A stretch of DNA of 64,000 nucleotides from Chrysopilus asiliformis (lineage: Eukaryota; Arthropoda; Insecta; Diptera; Rhagionidae). Numbering within the stretch: the first letter of the stretch is position 1; each line of letters begins with the position of its first letter. Shown here piece after piece: positions 10,867-23,344 of the stretch. Both the position numbers and the translations under genes were made by a program. The notes beneath the pieces were generated by a model, which ran no database searches, was not told where the DNA came from, and saw only the letters and a program-made list of their open reading frames with translations. The stretch lies in assembly GCA_964034945.1 (NCBI GenBank), contig OZ035962.1, positions 13,945,388-14,009,387 of the forward strand, read 5' to 3'.

Positions 10867-12856
10867 GATCTTGTAAAATAAAAGTTGAGTTTTTAATGTA
10901 ACCTAAAATGTTATTCGTCGGGTTATAGTGTAAATCGGATACATCTAATGTGCTGTTCACATCAGATATTTCTTAACCAAATCCGTTTCTGGTCATAAAT
11001 GCAACAGACCTATTAATTTTCTAATGCCAAAACGAATATTTTCAATTGTCCATTTAGCGTATTTTACCTATCCGAACCATTAAACAAGAAAATAACCACA
11101 ATTATGAATTAAAATTAATGTTTATTAATTTTTTTTGTTTATATTCCATTCAATTTCGATTGGACACATTGATAAAGGCCACTAAAAATACATATTTTAA
11201 GAAACAAACTGAAACGGAGGAAAAACTTCAAAGAAAACAGACAAAATCAAGTTAAATGAATTTAATAAGAATCTCAAAATTATACAAGTATAGAGTCAAG
11301 CATTACGATTACGATTGGTAGTTTTTGGGCTCAACCCCAATCACAGATAAAACCACAAAAACTTTGCACAAGATCCGAAAGTCAAACAAAACGCTTAACT
11401 TTATAGTTTGACTAAAAGAGAACCCTTAGGGCGATTAAAATTGCACGTCGCTATCAAGTTGGCATTATCGTGCGAAATTGATGAAAATTATGGGTTTTCC
11501 ATTTTAACATACCGCAAATTCGTGGCGATAAATGAAAGTTGACGTCAGTAGAGCCATGCCGCTCAATTGAACGAAAATATTAAATTTTTAGATTCGATAA
11601 CGTCTTTGAAATGAATTTGAATTCACTTTTAAAATCAAACTTTCCAACATAAAATCGCAGTTTTATCAGTAAAATTCAGTTTTCCCCTTGAATTTCCATC
11701 ATCAGAATTAAACCAACGATGGTGAGAATATTTTCTTTCCAATTCGGTCGATCATTTATATAGCCCTAAACAAACAAATTACATGGAAATCACTTGATAC
11801 TTCCGGAAGAAAGATTTTTTGATTCAAAATTGATGGATATTTCCTGCCGATCACAACAATAAATCTTATTGTCAAAATGGTAGAACGATTTAATGCAATA
11901 CACAATCAACTAGATACAATTCATCAAAATTGTATGAGAAAGTTGAAATTGTACCTACAATAAATTGTTAATGTTATTAACATTGATGTTTGTTGTCTAT
12001 CTACATTTTTGACTTTACTATCCCGATTATATCATAATAAATTTTTAGCAAGTGTGTATCAGCAAACACTTTCACGATCGTTTTCACACCATTGAATTGA
12101 TCGTTAATCATTTTTACCATTTATGGTTAACCCTGAACTATAATAAATTATTAACAATTTAATATCGATCACGCAAAGGCGTTAAAACGAGCTCCTCATC
12201 GGTCTGTGATACTGCAATAAATAATTTTTCCCAGATAAGTTTGCAGAGAAGATCCTAAATGGGATAACAGATTTAGTTGTGATAAATCATTTGAATGAGA
12301 AAATCTTTTGACCAATTTTGATGAAAACAAGACTTAAATTAATATACAATCGAAGAAAACACGTACATGTTTCGAATAATTTGAAGTGAAAAATTGAAAT
12401 ATGAATGGAATTTCCTATACTTTCCAAAAAATTAGAATTTTCTTTTGGCGAATGAAATTGGGAGTGTTTTACCATAATTTGTTTTAATAATTGAGTTAAA
12501 AATATTTATTTTGGTGAAGGCCCTTCAATTCAGATGGGAAGTGAGGTGGGTGACGGAGAGGGAAGGGGTTGGAGAGGGCAGGATGAATAAACAATAAACA
12601 TCAATAAAACTTTGTTTAGTTTGGACGTTTCTGTGAACTTTTCGCGAAATCCGGTGTATACGCGGCATAAGGACTCGACTTGAGGCCTTATACCTCGATT
12701 ACGTCAAGCCAAATGAGAATTATATGGGAAGACAAAAAATTGCTCAATCAACCAGCGCGATTATATTGTTTGTGTTCAACTATTGAAGTATTTCTGATTC
12801 ATGGTTTTACTCGATCATTTCTGATTCATGGTTTTACTCGACGCAATGGAGCTTGG
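10400..12856. other. AT-rich DNA, no gene seen
   Basis: Apart from the right arm of the inverted pair near 10866, I see no coding frame with support and no clear repeat. At 12797-12845 a phrase of about 28 bases (gattcatggttttactcga) is tandemly doubled. Confidence 0.5.
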
Positions 12857-12864
12857 GCGTCAAT

Positions 12865-14058
12865 CAGAGCTGGGCAAAATACTCAGTACATCAGTACCAG
12901 TACCAGTACATTGATACTGATACTGGAAAAAATCAGTACCAGTATTTTAGATAGAGAGAAAAACAGTACCAGTACCAGTACCCGTCACGGGGCTAGTTTT
13001 AACAACGATGGGGTAAGTATTAACATAAGTTTTAACATGAATATAATTAAAAGAAAAGATTTTTTTTTCATAAAAATTATAAAATAAACAAAATATATTT
13101 CCTTTTAAATTCAAATATATTAATTATCACAAAAACTAATAAAATGAACCAAATAAATATCATTTTCAAGGAACATAAATTGACAAAAAAAATAAGTCGT
13201 TTTAAAAAACAAAAACAATTATTATTATTATCTAAAAAAAGGTCTCAGGGAACCTTTTTTTACATAATTTGTATCTATAAAAACATAGTATGAGATTTCT
13301 TACTCTATGTCTATGACATTATATTGTTAATTCTTGCCCCATGGGTTTGTTAATTTTAGCCCCGACACTACTTTTTTTGAATTATTAACCACACACAAAA
13401 ATATAGTTAAGGATTGTAATAAAACCAAAGGATATTATTAATTATAGCTACATTAACTTACATTATCGGCAAAGTTATATTCAATAATATAAAAAACTAA
13501 GACAGAAATCAAAATATTCCAAACCATAAAAAGTTCGTTTACCAGCTAAATTTCGGTCTTTGTGCTAAACATTCACTGGCAATTAACTGTTTATGACTGA
13601 TGAGTCACGATATGATTGACCTTATCGAATGATGGACAAAAACCAAATTTCGAGATTCTGGCTCGTATATTTCGGCGGGAATAGGCTTGTTAATACTTAC
13701 CCCTGTTAATTCTAGCCCCGGGTTCCCCTACATGTAAAGTGCAAACTTTGATTTAATTCAGAAAATGAAAAAATCGCCTTTCATGTATTGAAAAACTTGC
13801 AGTATTTTTAAAATTCTGAAGTGCGTACTGGCTTTTCCAGTACCAGTACTCAGTACTGATACTTGTTTTTTACATTTGATACAGAGAAATACAGTACCAG
13901 TACCAGTACCAGTATCAGTACTTGTACTGGTACTGGTACTGGTACTGGTTTTCTCTCTATCTAAAATACTGGTACTGATTTTTTCCAGTATCAGTACCAA
14001 TGTACTGGTACTGCTTTTGTACTGCAGTACAAAAAGTACTTAAGTACGCCCAGCTCTG
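12865..14058. mobile_element. Non-autonomous hAT element with 8-bp target duplication
   Basis: The ends are perfect 11-bp inverted repeats (cagagctgggc). The insert is flanked by exact 8-bp direct repeats GCGTCAAT at 12857-12864 and 14059-14066, the hAT hallmark. Just inside both ends are arrays of agtacc/ggtact units (12885-12985 and 13835-14045), likely subterminal transposase-binding repeats. The 1194-bp interior has no transposase frame; the Ser/Thr-rich frames there are readings of the array. It must have depended on a hAT transposase elsewhere. Confidence 0.92.
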
Positions 14059-14066
14059 GCGTCAAT

Positions 14067-14615
14067 GCGCCTGGACGCCAATTTGTGCGCACGGCTTCAC
14101 TATTTAACAAGTTAGTATCACGAATCCTTAGTGTTAAAATCAACAGTTTCCGTGATCTTTAAAAAGAAAATCATGTTAATCTTTATCACGCTGCATCGTT
14201 GATTTAATCACGTTCGTAGTTAATCTCACCATGCTCATTGTGTTGTTTGTTAATCACCAAACGCAGTTAAATCAGTCAATGACTTTATTCTCCGTGTATA
14301 TTTGCTGACGTCACTTTTGAACATCTATGATCTAGCATTTCAATTTCGTGGATTTTTGAACGTGAAATAAAGCCAAATTCAATAAAAATATTGCGAATAA
14401 AGCCAAAAAAAAACCAATTTATTACAATCAATTAATAATTGGCCATTCAATCACTATTTGTATCTGTTACAGACGAATTTTTGAATTTTTTATCATATCG
14501 TTTCCAGAAAACGGAAAATTGGTGAATTACGTTAAAATTCTGATTTCTTAATGGCATCAAAACCAAAACTCTGTGAAAGTTTCATTCAGTGATTCCAACT
14601 CATTTTTTAGAGGCT
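14067..14615. other. AT-rich DNA, no gene seen
   Basis: No supported frame. Contains short TTAAT/GATTAA-rich stretches only. Confidence 0.5.
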
Positions 14616-14619
14616 ATTA

Positions 14620-14962
14620 ATGACTTCATGGTACATGAGTTATCAGTGATGAGACGCAGAGCATTGGGTGAATTTATGACCTAAAACACCATCCTTAATG
14701 CCAGTAAGTTCTCCGGAAAGTTCCCCTGAAAGTTTCATGCAAATCAGTTCAGTGGTTCTAAAATTATAGGCGAACAGACAGAAAAACAAAAAGCAATATA
14801 CATAAGTTACGGAAACTGGTAAGAAAGAAGAGGAACCTTGGGACGACGTCTGGTCGAAAACCCACCCATTGACGCTGATAAGCTCCCCTGCAAATTTTCC
14901 AAATCGGGTCAGTTGATCCCGAGTTTTTAGGCGAACAGACAGACAGACACACAAGCATATTA
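14620..14962. repeat. Second copy of the 10.1-kb dispersed repeat
   Basis: Shares with 10080-10400 the ordered blocks atgacctaaaacac, cctgaaagtttcat, ttataggcga.cagacag, ggaaactggtaa, cccattgacg and the end cagacagacacacaag. Reading frames across it on the minus strand are by-products of the repeat. Confidence 0.75.
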
Positions 14963-17900
14963 GAAAATGTTGCTAAAATTCTATGCAAGTTCAATAAAAT
15001 TCCTCCCGAAACAAATTTTTCCTGCCTTTTGAAAAACGTTGCCTTCTCAACCACAACAGATGACAAAAAACACTCTTTTAATATGTAATATAGCGATTCG
15101 TTCCTCGAACTAATTAATTCGAACGTGTGACGGTTAACGAATGACAAAACGAAATTTGTAAACAGTGATTCCATAACAACTCGGGAAAACGATCGTGGAA
15201 ATGAGCCGAGTTAAGATGATGTTAAACAGACTATATTTGTTTGTAAATACTTCTCGTATTCCCATAGAAACATTTAACCACATATACTGATGCTTGTCTG
15301 ATGTGGAATTGCCAGGCATCGCATTCGATTGTGCATAATATCTGGTCAGAATGAAGACTGAGTGCAAAATTTTCGCATAGCATGCACCGCCAGCATAAAT
15401 TACTAGCAACATACAAGACAACAAGCGCAGGTAGATGTCAGTTTGTGAGTTCAATTTATTGTTTAACTGTCGGTCACATCGCGTCGCGGACCCTTAAACA
15501 TTATGTCGAAACTAATTCTATGTTGTGATAGTTTTGTTTTTTCTTTCCTTTGTTTCTAATTCCACGTTAAATTCTTTAAAAAAATCCTATGAAATGGCTG
15601 TTATTTGGATATTAAGTAGCTATTCGAGCACACGACTAAATGTTTACAAATTCCTTTACGAGGTAGTAATCAGCCGCAATCCGCAACATTTCAACTTGTC
15701 TAATTTGGAATCTCTCGGAATAATAAGAAAAGGCCACTTTTGGTCGCGGATTGCAGATAAGCGGAATTCAAGTGGCTTTTTGAGTCCCGCATGGCCACAT
15801 TAAGACGAATTAGTGGTACAGCATTGGCTGGCTGGCTTAGCGATCCACCTTCGTCCTCTCCAATCAGCATAGCGGCAATTTCTTCCAAGAAACGCTCCAA
15901 GACAATAAGCAAGTTATGCAATTGCCCTGGCCAGATAAACACACTTTCCCTAAACATGGCCACATTAACATTAGATTAGCATAATCGTGTGCTTTACTCA
16001 ACGTCCAGACTAAAGAGTTACCTCCTAATGGGTGATACCCACGATATGCGACTCTTTGAATTCCCCCAAAGAACCAACATAACCGCGTTATCTGAATTAG
16101 GAGTTCATAGACTATGAGATCATCGTCTGCTTCCTTTTATTAGTTATCTTGTACCGCTTGGAAAAATTTCTTAGAAGCAGCTAAGTTTTTACTGGAAGTC
16201 ATTTGGTTTAAGTAATCCAAAAAATTCTTAACACAATTTATGTGTTTTTATTTATTTTTTAAACTGTAAAACTTTTTTCTAATTTCAAAAACTGAAAAAA
16301 CAATCTGAAATTCGGTTCACTTCTTTTTTTTTTGGGATCCTCTTCTAACACCCATGGATCGTTAAAGTCCACAAATAAAATATTTAAAACCAATTTTAAT
16401 ACAAATTCCAATTGACATCATATAATCTAGTTGAAGTTAGTTGAATTCAGTTGATTTTAGTTGAGTTCAGTTGATTTTAGTTGAGTTCAGTTGAGTTTAG
16501 TTGAATTCAGTTGAGTTCAGTTGAATTTAATTGAATCGAGTTGAATCTATTTTTTTAAGTCTTTTGAATCGAAATTTGATTCATGAAAAAGTTATCTAAA
16601 ATGCAGGAATGCAAAAAAAAAAGTTTTTTGAGAGTAATTCGGTTTTGGTTCAAAGGTTCCGAAAATTTCAAAATTTAGTTTTGGTTCACTAAAATTTCAA
16701 AAATTGATTTTGGTTTTGACTTCAAAATTTTATTTTGGTTCACTAACATTTCAATGGTTTTGAGGTTTTTGATATAGTTTAAAAACCAGGTATTCATCTC
16801 TGGTAAAATGTCATTTTCAGCACTTTTGGAAAAAAATATTAAAATTAAGCCATTTTCGAGATAATCTCTTACAATATTGTCGTTTAAATTCGAGGAGCAG
16901 GAAGAAATTCTAACCCCTGTTCGTGTGCTTATATTTTTCAATGCCATAGACGGTTTTTTTCCAAACTGGGCCAATTTCAAAACTTTGATATTTCCATAAG
17001 AAGTAAGTAGAGCAGTTGGCAGTTAATTTTTTTTTCAAAGTTACGGTGTTCAGAAACTAACAAATAAACAGACCCAAAAATAAAAAAATAAAATAAATTT
17101 TAAATTTGTACAAAATTTTATACTGCAACGTTTTGTAACTCTCAAGTATGTTTTTCAACAGTTATTGGTAGGGTGATCATTTTTTTGGGCCAGGCCGTGA
17201 CATGCTGGTGGCAGGGGGGGGAGCGGGGTACATTACTGAATCGGAACACTAAAGAAATAACTAAATTTTGTAGAATGAAAATCTTGATTTGGACGAAAAC
17301 TACAGATAAAAGATTAATAAATGTGTGCCATAGGAACAACTTCGGCGCAAATATTTAAATCATGAACTGCAAAATCCCAAGCGAAAATTAACTTAATTTT
17401 TCATGCTGTTTAGATTCCATAAATAATGGCGAAGGAAATTGTAAAACTAGCAATGAAATAAAAAGCGAAATTTTTGAAATCAATATATACGCCATTTATT
17501 TATTTTAACACTATTCTAACACTATTGTAACACTTAAATTAAAATTCCGGAGCAAAAGTTAATTGAAAATTAATAAATTGAAAATTCTGGGACAAAAGTT
17601 TTGTTCCCAAGACGCCGAGACAACATGCTTGATTTCGGGACTGTCCCGGCCAAAGCGGTTATAAATAAAAGGGGTAAAATACGACTTCCCTGAAAAATAC
17701 CGTACACTACAGAATTTTTGTTAGGCAATAGTTTGGCCAAATAACAATGCGTTCTCTCAAAATACCCACGCCTAAGCCTTAAATATTTTGCCAAACCAAA
17801 TAATTTTTCGAGCTCATCCATGCTACTCTCCAGATTTGGCCATATCTAGTCCCAAATTTAAAATTTTGGTTTTGCCTAAAGAAATTTTTATCATAATTGA

Positions 17901-18103
17901 TGTGGATAAGTATTTTAAGTTGTTCAAAGTTTTCGTTTTTTCCAACAAGATCGAAAAACTGGAATACCAAATTTCGTTGAACTTAGTCGTGCAATATGAA
18001 CTAATTTTTTCCGAAAGTATGATTTGTATGTACGTGCAAAAGAGAATTTTTTGAGCTGCGTTTAATTTCGTCGTTATCAATTCCCAAAAATCATTACAAC
18101 TGC
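14963..18103. other. No confirmed gene; simple repeats
   Basis: A relatively GC-rich patch at 15690-15965 is open on both strands (minus frame includes LLIVLERFLEEIAAMLIGED). It might be a decayed exon, but no family is recognised and the overlap of open frames argues against it. Between 16640 and 16760 the phrase ttttggttcac recurs. Around 17170-17220 the phrase agggtgatcat is followed by a G-run, and a related phrase occurs at 57399-57455. Confidence 0.4.
16428..16548. repeat. Tandem 10-bp repeat (ttgagttcag)
   Basis: About twelve imperfect copies of ttga(g/a/t)tt(c/t)ag in a row. No coding meaning is evident. Confidence 0.85.
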
Positions 18104-18105
18104 TA

Positions 18106-18334
18106 AAGGTGCCGCTCCACATGAGAGTAAATACGCGAGTAACTCTCAAAAACTCTCGAAAGTTACTCGCAGGAGGTTGTCCATTTGAGAGTTAATTTCG
18201 GCGAGTTTTCTCTTTTTCAAGACCAATATCTTGATTTTTTTTTGACATCTTGCTTTGGCGAGTTCTCGAGATCTACTAGCGAAATTCAAACGCCGTTCGT
18301 ATCTGGCATTTACTCTCATGTGGAGTGGCACCTT
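18106..18334. mobile_element. MITE, 229 bp, TA-flanked
   Basis: Terminal inverted repeats of about 28 bp (aaggtgccgctccacatgag on the left, one base different on the right) lie inside TA dinucleotides at 18104-18105 and 18335-18336. There is no coding capacity. The TA flanks suggest mobilisation by a Tc1/mariner-type transposase. Confidence 0.85.
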
Positions 18335-18336
18335 TA

Positions 18337-20312
18337 GATTGCCCGTTTCGAAATCATATTATTCCTCGTTTATAATTGAGAATATTTCAATTGTTAGAAT
18401 GAAGTCACTTAATTTTTTCTAAATTTTAAACACTTTCAGATTCTAATTAGTTTCGCACAATTTAAAAACGTTCACAACTTTAATTCAAATTATGGACATT
18501 TCCCTATTCGTCTGGCATTTCAAGGGTATGATTATCTGCAAATTTACCATAAGTGCTACCGCCAATCGAATTGAAACAAAATTCCCGGCACCTTTACTTC
18601 TGTCTTTTAAGTTTTCTGATTTTTCGATTATCTTTCCGAACGAATTGCCTTTCATTGAATAAATCGAAAAAACAACACCGAGTAGTGATAATAATGGTGG
18701 TGCGTACGTGATTACGAACCCAGAAAGCTCTAAGTAGCTCTCAATCATCCAAGAATAAAAAAATCCCCTCAATCGATCGAACATACAATTACCACAAATT
18801 GAAAGTTAGTGCCACAAAACACGGGAATAAAAATTAAAATAAATAAATGATTTGTTGTTAGTATCGCACTCTCTATATTGTATAAGAAAAAAAATCGTAG
18901 TACTATAAAAAATTAGCAAAAATTGAATGAATTGTGGCGTTTCCCAGCTGATCTTGTCATTTATGCGGCAATAAAAGGCACTTCTTTGGTGTCACTTTAA
19001 TTATAATTACCTGTGAATAAACGATTTCTGGAACAGCTCTTTTACTTTATTATAATATACCTGCAGCACTCCATACGTACGACATACTACCTGTCCGATA
19101 TTTCTTTGCAACAATAAATCGTCACGCTTTTATGCTAAAATTGAACCCATTCGACGATCATATATGAATGTGGCTTAGTTTCTCATGTGAGACATTTAAC
19201 AATAATTTATTTTCAACGCAAGGTAGTAATTTGTACAGCGGAAGTACTCGTTACATCCAAAAGGCTTGATCAACATATGATTTCTTACATCTTACATGCA
19301 ACATGAAACGTGGAAAAATAATGTAGCTCATATTTATATGTGCTGTGCATCCAGAGTTTCGCATTTCTCTTCGAATTCAATATGATTCGCAGTGATTTTC
19401 ATTTAACAGGCAGTAAAATGTGGTTTTTTTGAATATTTATTTTTATGAAATGTAAACAAGATGAAAAAGTATAAGTAGTTTTAATGGGTTTAGAACTTTA
19501 TGATAAAAATAAAATAAAAATCTCGACCGCTGGTTTTTCGGAAAAACTGCATTTTCCGCATTTTCCAAACCTCACTTTATTTCAAAAAGTTATGTCTTGC
19601 GAAACGTTTTTAGTGTGTTTTAAAAACATAAAACACCCAAAAAAAATTTTATGTCAAAAATCCAAAACATCTTAACCCGATTTTCAGATCAAGTAGTCTG
19701 TATTTGTATTTTAAGACCGTTCACTTTGTCTTCACTTGAGAATGGACTTAAGTTGTGTTTTGCAACAAATCTAACCATAAAGAAAAAACTAAAATTTTAA
19801 CAAACCATTTTCCCTCTGACCGGACTTTCAAAATTTTCACGATTGATTACGAAGCATTAAAAATTTCCCAACTTTGCAAATTTGAAGCCTCCATTCGAAA
19901 AAATGTTTAATATAATTAATTTTCCAAGTCACAAAAAACCGGCAACACTGAAAAAATAGGAAAAAAAGAATTAAAATTGATAAAAATAGGAAGAAAAAAA
20001 TTAAAATTGCGCCTTGAAGTAGGCAACTTAAAAATTGACAATAATGGTTCTCAACAAGTGGTGATAATTACTTTCTGAAAAGCTTGGCTCCACGAATTTT
20101 TACCCTTAAAATTTCCAATCTGAGTGGAGCAATATATTAATATGAATGAGGGTTATTTAAAATATCTTTCTGAAGAATGCACAGCGCTGATCTAAGTACC
20201 TCACCTCAACCTTATTATGTCAAAATTGAGTGGTCTAATTGCAAAACTCACATTCTCCACTTTTTGCAGCTACTTTTGTCAAATGCCAAAAAACTACAGC
20301 AAGTAAAGTTTT
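18337..20312. other. AT-rich DNA, no gene seen
   Basis: Only short frames without motifs. Between 19930 and 20010 the phrase taggaaaaaaagaattaaaattg is partly duplicated. Confidence 0.5.
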
Positions 20313-20314
20313 AG

Positions 20315-20482
20315 CGAACAACAAGACTTTGGAATGATTTACCATCCGATGTGTTCCCCCCGGGTTATAACCTACAGAAGATGAAGGAGAACATCAACCT
20401 ACATCTCCTTTCGTTCTTCCGCCAACATGAGCTGTGCTTCGGCATTAAAAGGTCTTTCCCTAAGCTCTGGCTGAAACTATAA
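20315..20482 (+). pseudogene. C-terminal scrap of a LINE reverse transcriptase
   Basis: The frame starting at 20315 reads RTTRLWNDLPSDVFPPGYNL, continues QKMKENINLHLLSFF and stops at 20480-20482. The pattern R..LWN.LP..VF...YNL..(M/F)K is the conserved extreme C-terminus of reverse transcriptases of jockey/CR1-like non-LTR retrotransposons. Nothing upstream in frame continues the enzyme, so this is a 5'-truncated copy, as LINEs often leave. A short AT-rich tail follows the stop. Confidence 0.7.
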
Positions 20483-20793
20483 AAAAAACTGACAGAAATG
20501 AAATATTTTGATAGTATTGGCCAGTATGAATCCCCCTGAGTAAAGAAAAAAGATATGATGTGTTAGCAAGTACTGTTTTTTATGTTTAAATGTAAGAGAA
20601 TGTGAGTTTTGACCAAAAGAGGAGAATGTGAGTTTTGCAATCAGATCAATCATATCGTGATTGAAACTTCTTAAATTAATTTCGACCATAAATTCATATG
20701 CGCATAGTTCCAGTTTCATACCTTTATTGAATCTATCAACAAATTGAAAAAAAAACAGAAATTTTCTTGTTTAATTAGAGATGAAAATGCGAT

Positions 20794-20799
20794 TTTATT
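20794..20799 (-). terminator. Poly(A) signal for the Ig/FN3 gene
   Basis: AATAAA on the minus strand about 215 bases after the stop at 21015. This is the best canonical signal in the 3' flank. Confidence 0.5.
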
Positions 20800-21014
20800 G
20801 AAATTGATCTTCAGTATAACACATTTTGTATTTTATAGATTTTTTTTATGTTGAATTTTATAGATTTCTTTCTTAAGCATTTAAAAACAACGAATAAATA
20901 TCGTATAAATTAAATTAAATAGTATTTTATGTGATTTTTTATAATATGTATTTCGATATGAATGAGTAAACAAAAAAAAACGACACAACAATCCAGGAAC
21001 ACATATCTATAATA

Positions 21015-23287
21015 TTAACTTTTTTTCCTTTTCATCCAGCTCGGTATTTGCTCCATGACAGCTTCACCAAGCTGTCTATAAACAAGTAGACCCAATATCG
21101 GTAAAACTAATCTGGCATCCCTAAATATATAAATCCAACAAGCGACAAGAAATAGTCCTAAATCAGTCACATAGGCAACACTTGTCCTAACATTCATCTG
21201 TGCTTCCTCGGACATATCGACCTCCTCAGAAACCTTCGGGTTATCCTCGCAGAGAGCCTTCGTGTAGAGTGGAAGTCCTATATCTAGTTGAGCTCGATTC
21301 AACGCATGAGGTGATTTCGAGGCATTTCGAGTCCTCGATCGGGAAAGATTCCTCTTCGGGGGTCCAATTCCATTTTCATTCCGAATATCGGAACCATCCC
21401 GAGACCGTGCTCCAGACGGTGTTCTCCGACGACCCATTTTGGCAGTTTGCAAAGTCCTTCCGCGAACACCACTTAGAACTTCTTGACTACCCGTTGCTTC
21501 ATCGTCGTTGACTTTTTCTGGCTCTGTATCCTCTATGACTGGTTTCTCAACTGCGAGCTTACTCTTATTTTGCACGTGCTTCACCTGAATACGCTCCACT
21601 ATCGAAAGTCGAGGCTTTGCCTTCGATTGGGCCATCAGAAGAAGTTCCTCATCATCAGTGGCTTTTAAGTCATTTTGACGCTTCTTCTCTTCCTCCTCCT
21701 CTTCGGCAGCCCTCATCAGATCATTACCACGCAGGTACAACGGAACTGAATTTTTGCGTGTGTGTCCCAAATCCTTAACAATATTGCTGTAGTAGTCAAT
21801 TACAACTTTCTGTTCCTCTTCAGCGCTTTTCTTGGACTCCAACTTTCTTCTTTGCGCTTCCTCTTGTTGCCGTTTTCTGAACGATTCGATTGTCTCTACC
21901 TTCACCGGCTCGGCCTTTAGTTGTTCAACTTCATTCACAGCTTCCATCCTTTGAGGTAGCGATACTTTCACAAGGTCCTCTTTTTTAACAGGTCCTGGTT
22001 TAACTGCAGGTTCTTTTCTGTTCAGATCCACTCTTTCCAGAAGCTGCGGTGCTGGCTCCGATTTTTTAATAGGCTTTAGTTTAGCTAAAGGTTCTTTTCT
22101 AATTGGTTCCAGTCTTTCTATTGGCTGAACAGGTAACGGTTTTGCGGCAGGAAGAACATCCTCCAGACTTCTACTTTTCAAAGCTTTGGGACTAGATTGC
22201 GGCTTTGGAACTTCGGATTTGGGCGGTGAAATTTTCTTCGATGCGGAATTTTGAGCCGCTGGAGATTTCTCTCGTTTGAAGAAACCCATCAGACCTCTTC
22301 CCAAATTTTCCTTTGGTTTCTCACTGTTTTTCAATTCCTTGGCGTCCTTCGATTTGTTACTTTCCTTTGATTTTTCATTATCCTTTGATTTTTCATTATC
22401 CTTTGATTTTTCATTATCCTTTGATTTTCCGCTATTCTTCGCTTTTGGACTAGTTTTCTTCTTACCATTTTCCGGTTCTGGGCTCTTTTCTAAAACGTCC
22501 TCAGATGAAGGACGCTTGAGAATAGGCTTTGGAACGAATTCCGGACTAGCCAATGGCATCGGTCTGTTTAGAACGATAGAGGCTTGATCTGGTGTTGGCG
22601 ATCTGTAAGGCGATAAATTGAGAGGTTCCAGTTGCGGTCGATAGGATCCCATGTCATCACTTGCAGAACGGGTTCGAGCCATCAGCTCCATTTTAAATTT
22701 CTCCATGGAGTCCTCTGAAGACGCTGTACTTTCAGTGTAATCATCGTCATAGTCATCTTCCTCCTCTCCTAATTCTTCTTCATCCATGGACTGATCCACT
22801 TCGTTAACGCTGACCTCTTCTTTGAGTGTTTTCTTGGGACTCGGACTAGGACGTTTCTCTTTTGCTCGATTGCCTGGTCCTGTTTCTCCTTTGATGAAGT
22901 TGAGATGCTCCTTAGAATCCCACTTCGGAGGCATAGTGCTGATTAGATTTTGGGCAATCTCACCTGAAAACTTCCGCCTCAAGTTATTCCGCCGTTCAAA
23001 TGACAAGCGCTCGGCTTCACCAATCGAACCTAAACGCTTCCGAATCGACTCTTTGGGAATCTGATCCTGACTGATGTGTAATTTTTTCGCTCTTTCAGCT
23101 TCTTCCAGCTCAACTGCTTCGTAGAACCTCGCCATCGCACGCTCATATAGGAGTTCTGTAGAACTCGCTGACCTTCGCATTTGGGACATCTCGAAAAGTG
23201 GTGGACAAATGGATAAGTCGGGTGTAGACAGTGATAAGGGCGGTGGTTGCAACGCTTCATCAAGTTCCAGATCAAAGGATTCTTGTT
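21015..23287 (-). CDS. Ig/FN3 muscle-type protein, last exon with membrane anchor
   Basis: This exon starts after a clear acceptor (tttttatttcag) and joins the upstream exon in phase; the joined codon is AAA if the donor at 23344 is used. It encodes about 756 residues, mostly low-complexity and charged: an RRSASSTELLYERAMARFYE motif region, acidic stretches (MDEEELGEEEDDYDDDY), four Lys/Ser-rich SKDNEK repeats (22360-22435), and many Ser-Pro and Lys/Pro motifs. The last 60 residues hold two hydrophobic segments (TDLGLFLVACWIYIF and ARLVLPILGLLVY) and a basic end (MKRKKS), so the protein is probably held in a membrane by its C-terminus, plausibly the sarcoplasmic reticulum. The unusual point is the membrane anchor on a titin/twitchin-like protein. 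I recognise the class but give no symbol. Confidence 0.85.
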
Positions 23288-23344
23288 CTGAAATAAAAAA
23301 TGTTATTCATTAATATTTTGAAATCGGATTACGCATTTGTATAC

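Noticed and set aside
12880..14000. Ser/Thr-repeat proteins on both strands
   Set aside because: They are translations of the agtacc arrays inside the hAT element.
15700..15979. Possible exon in a GC-richer patch
   Set aside because: Both strands are open and no family is recognised. Without splice or homology support it stays unassigned.
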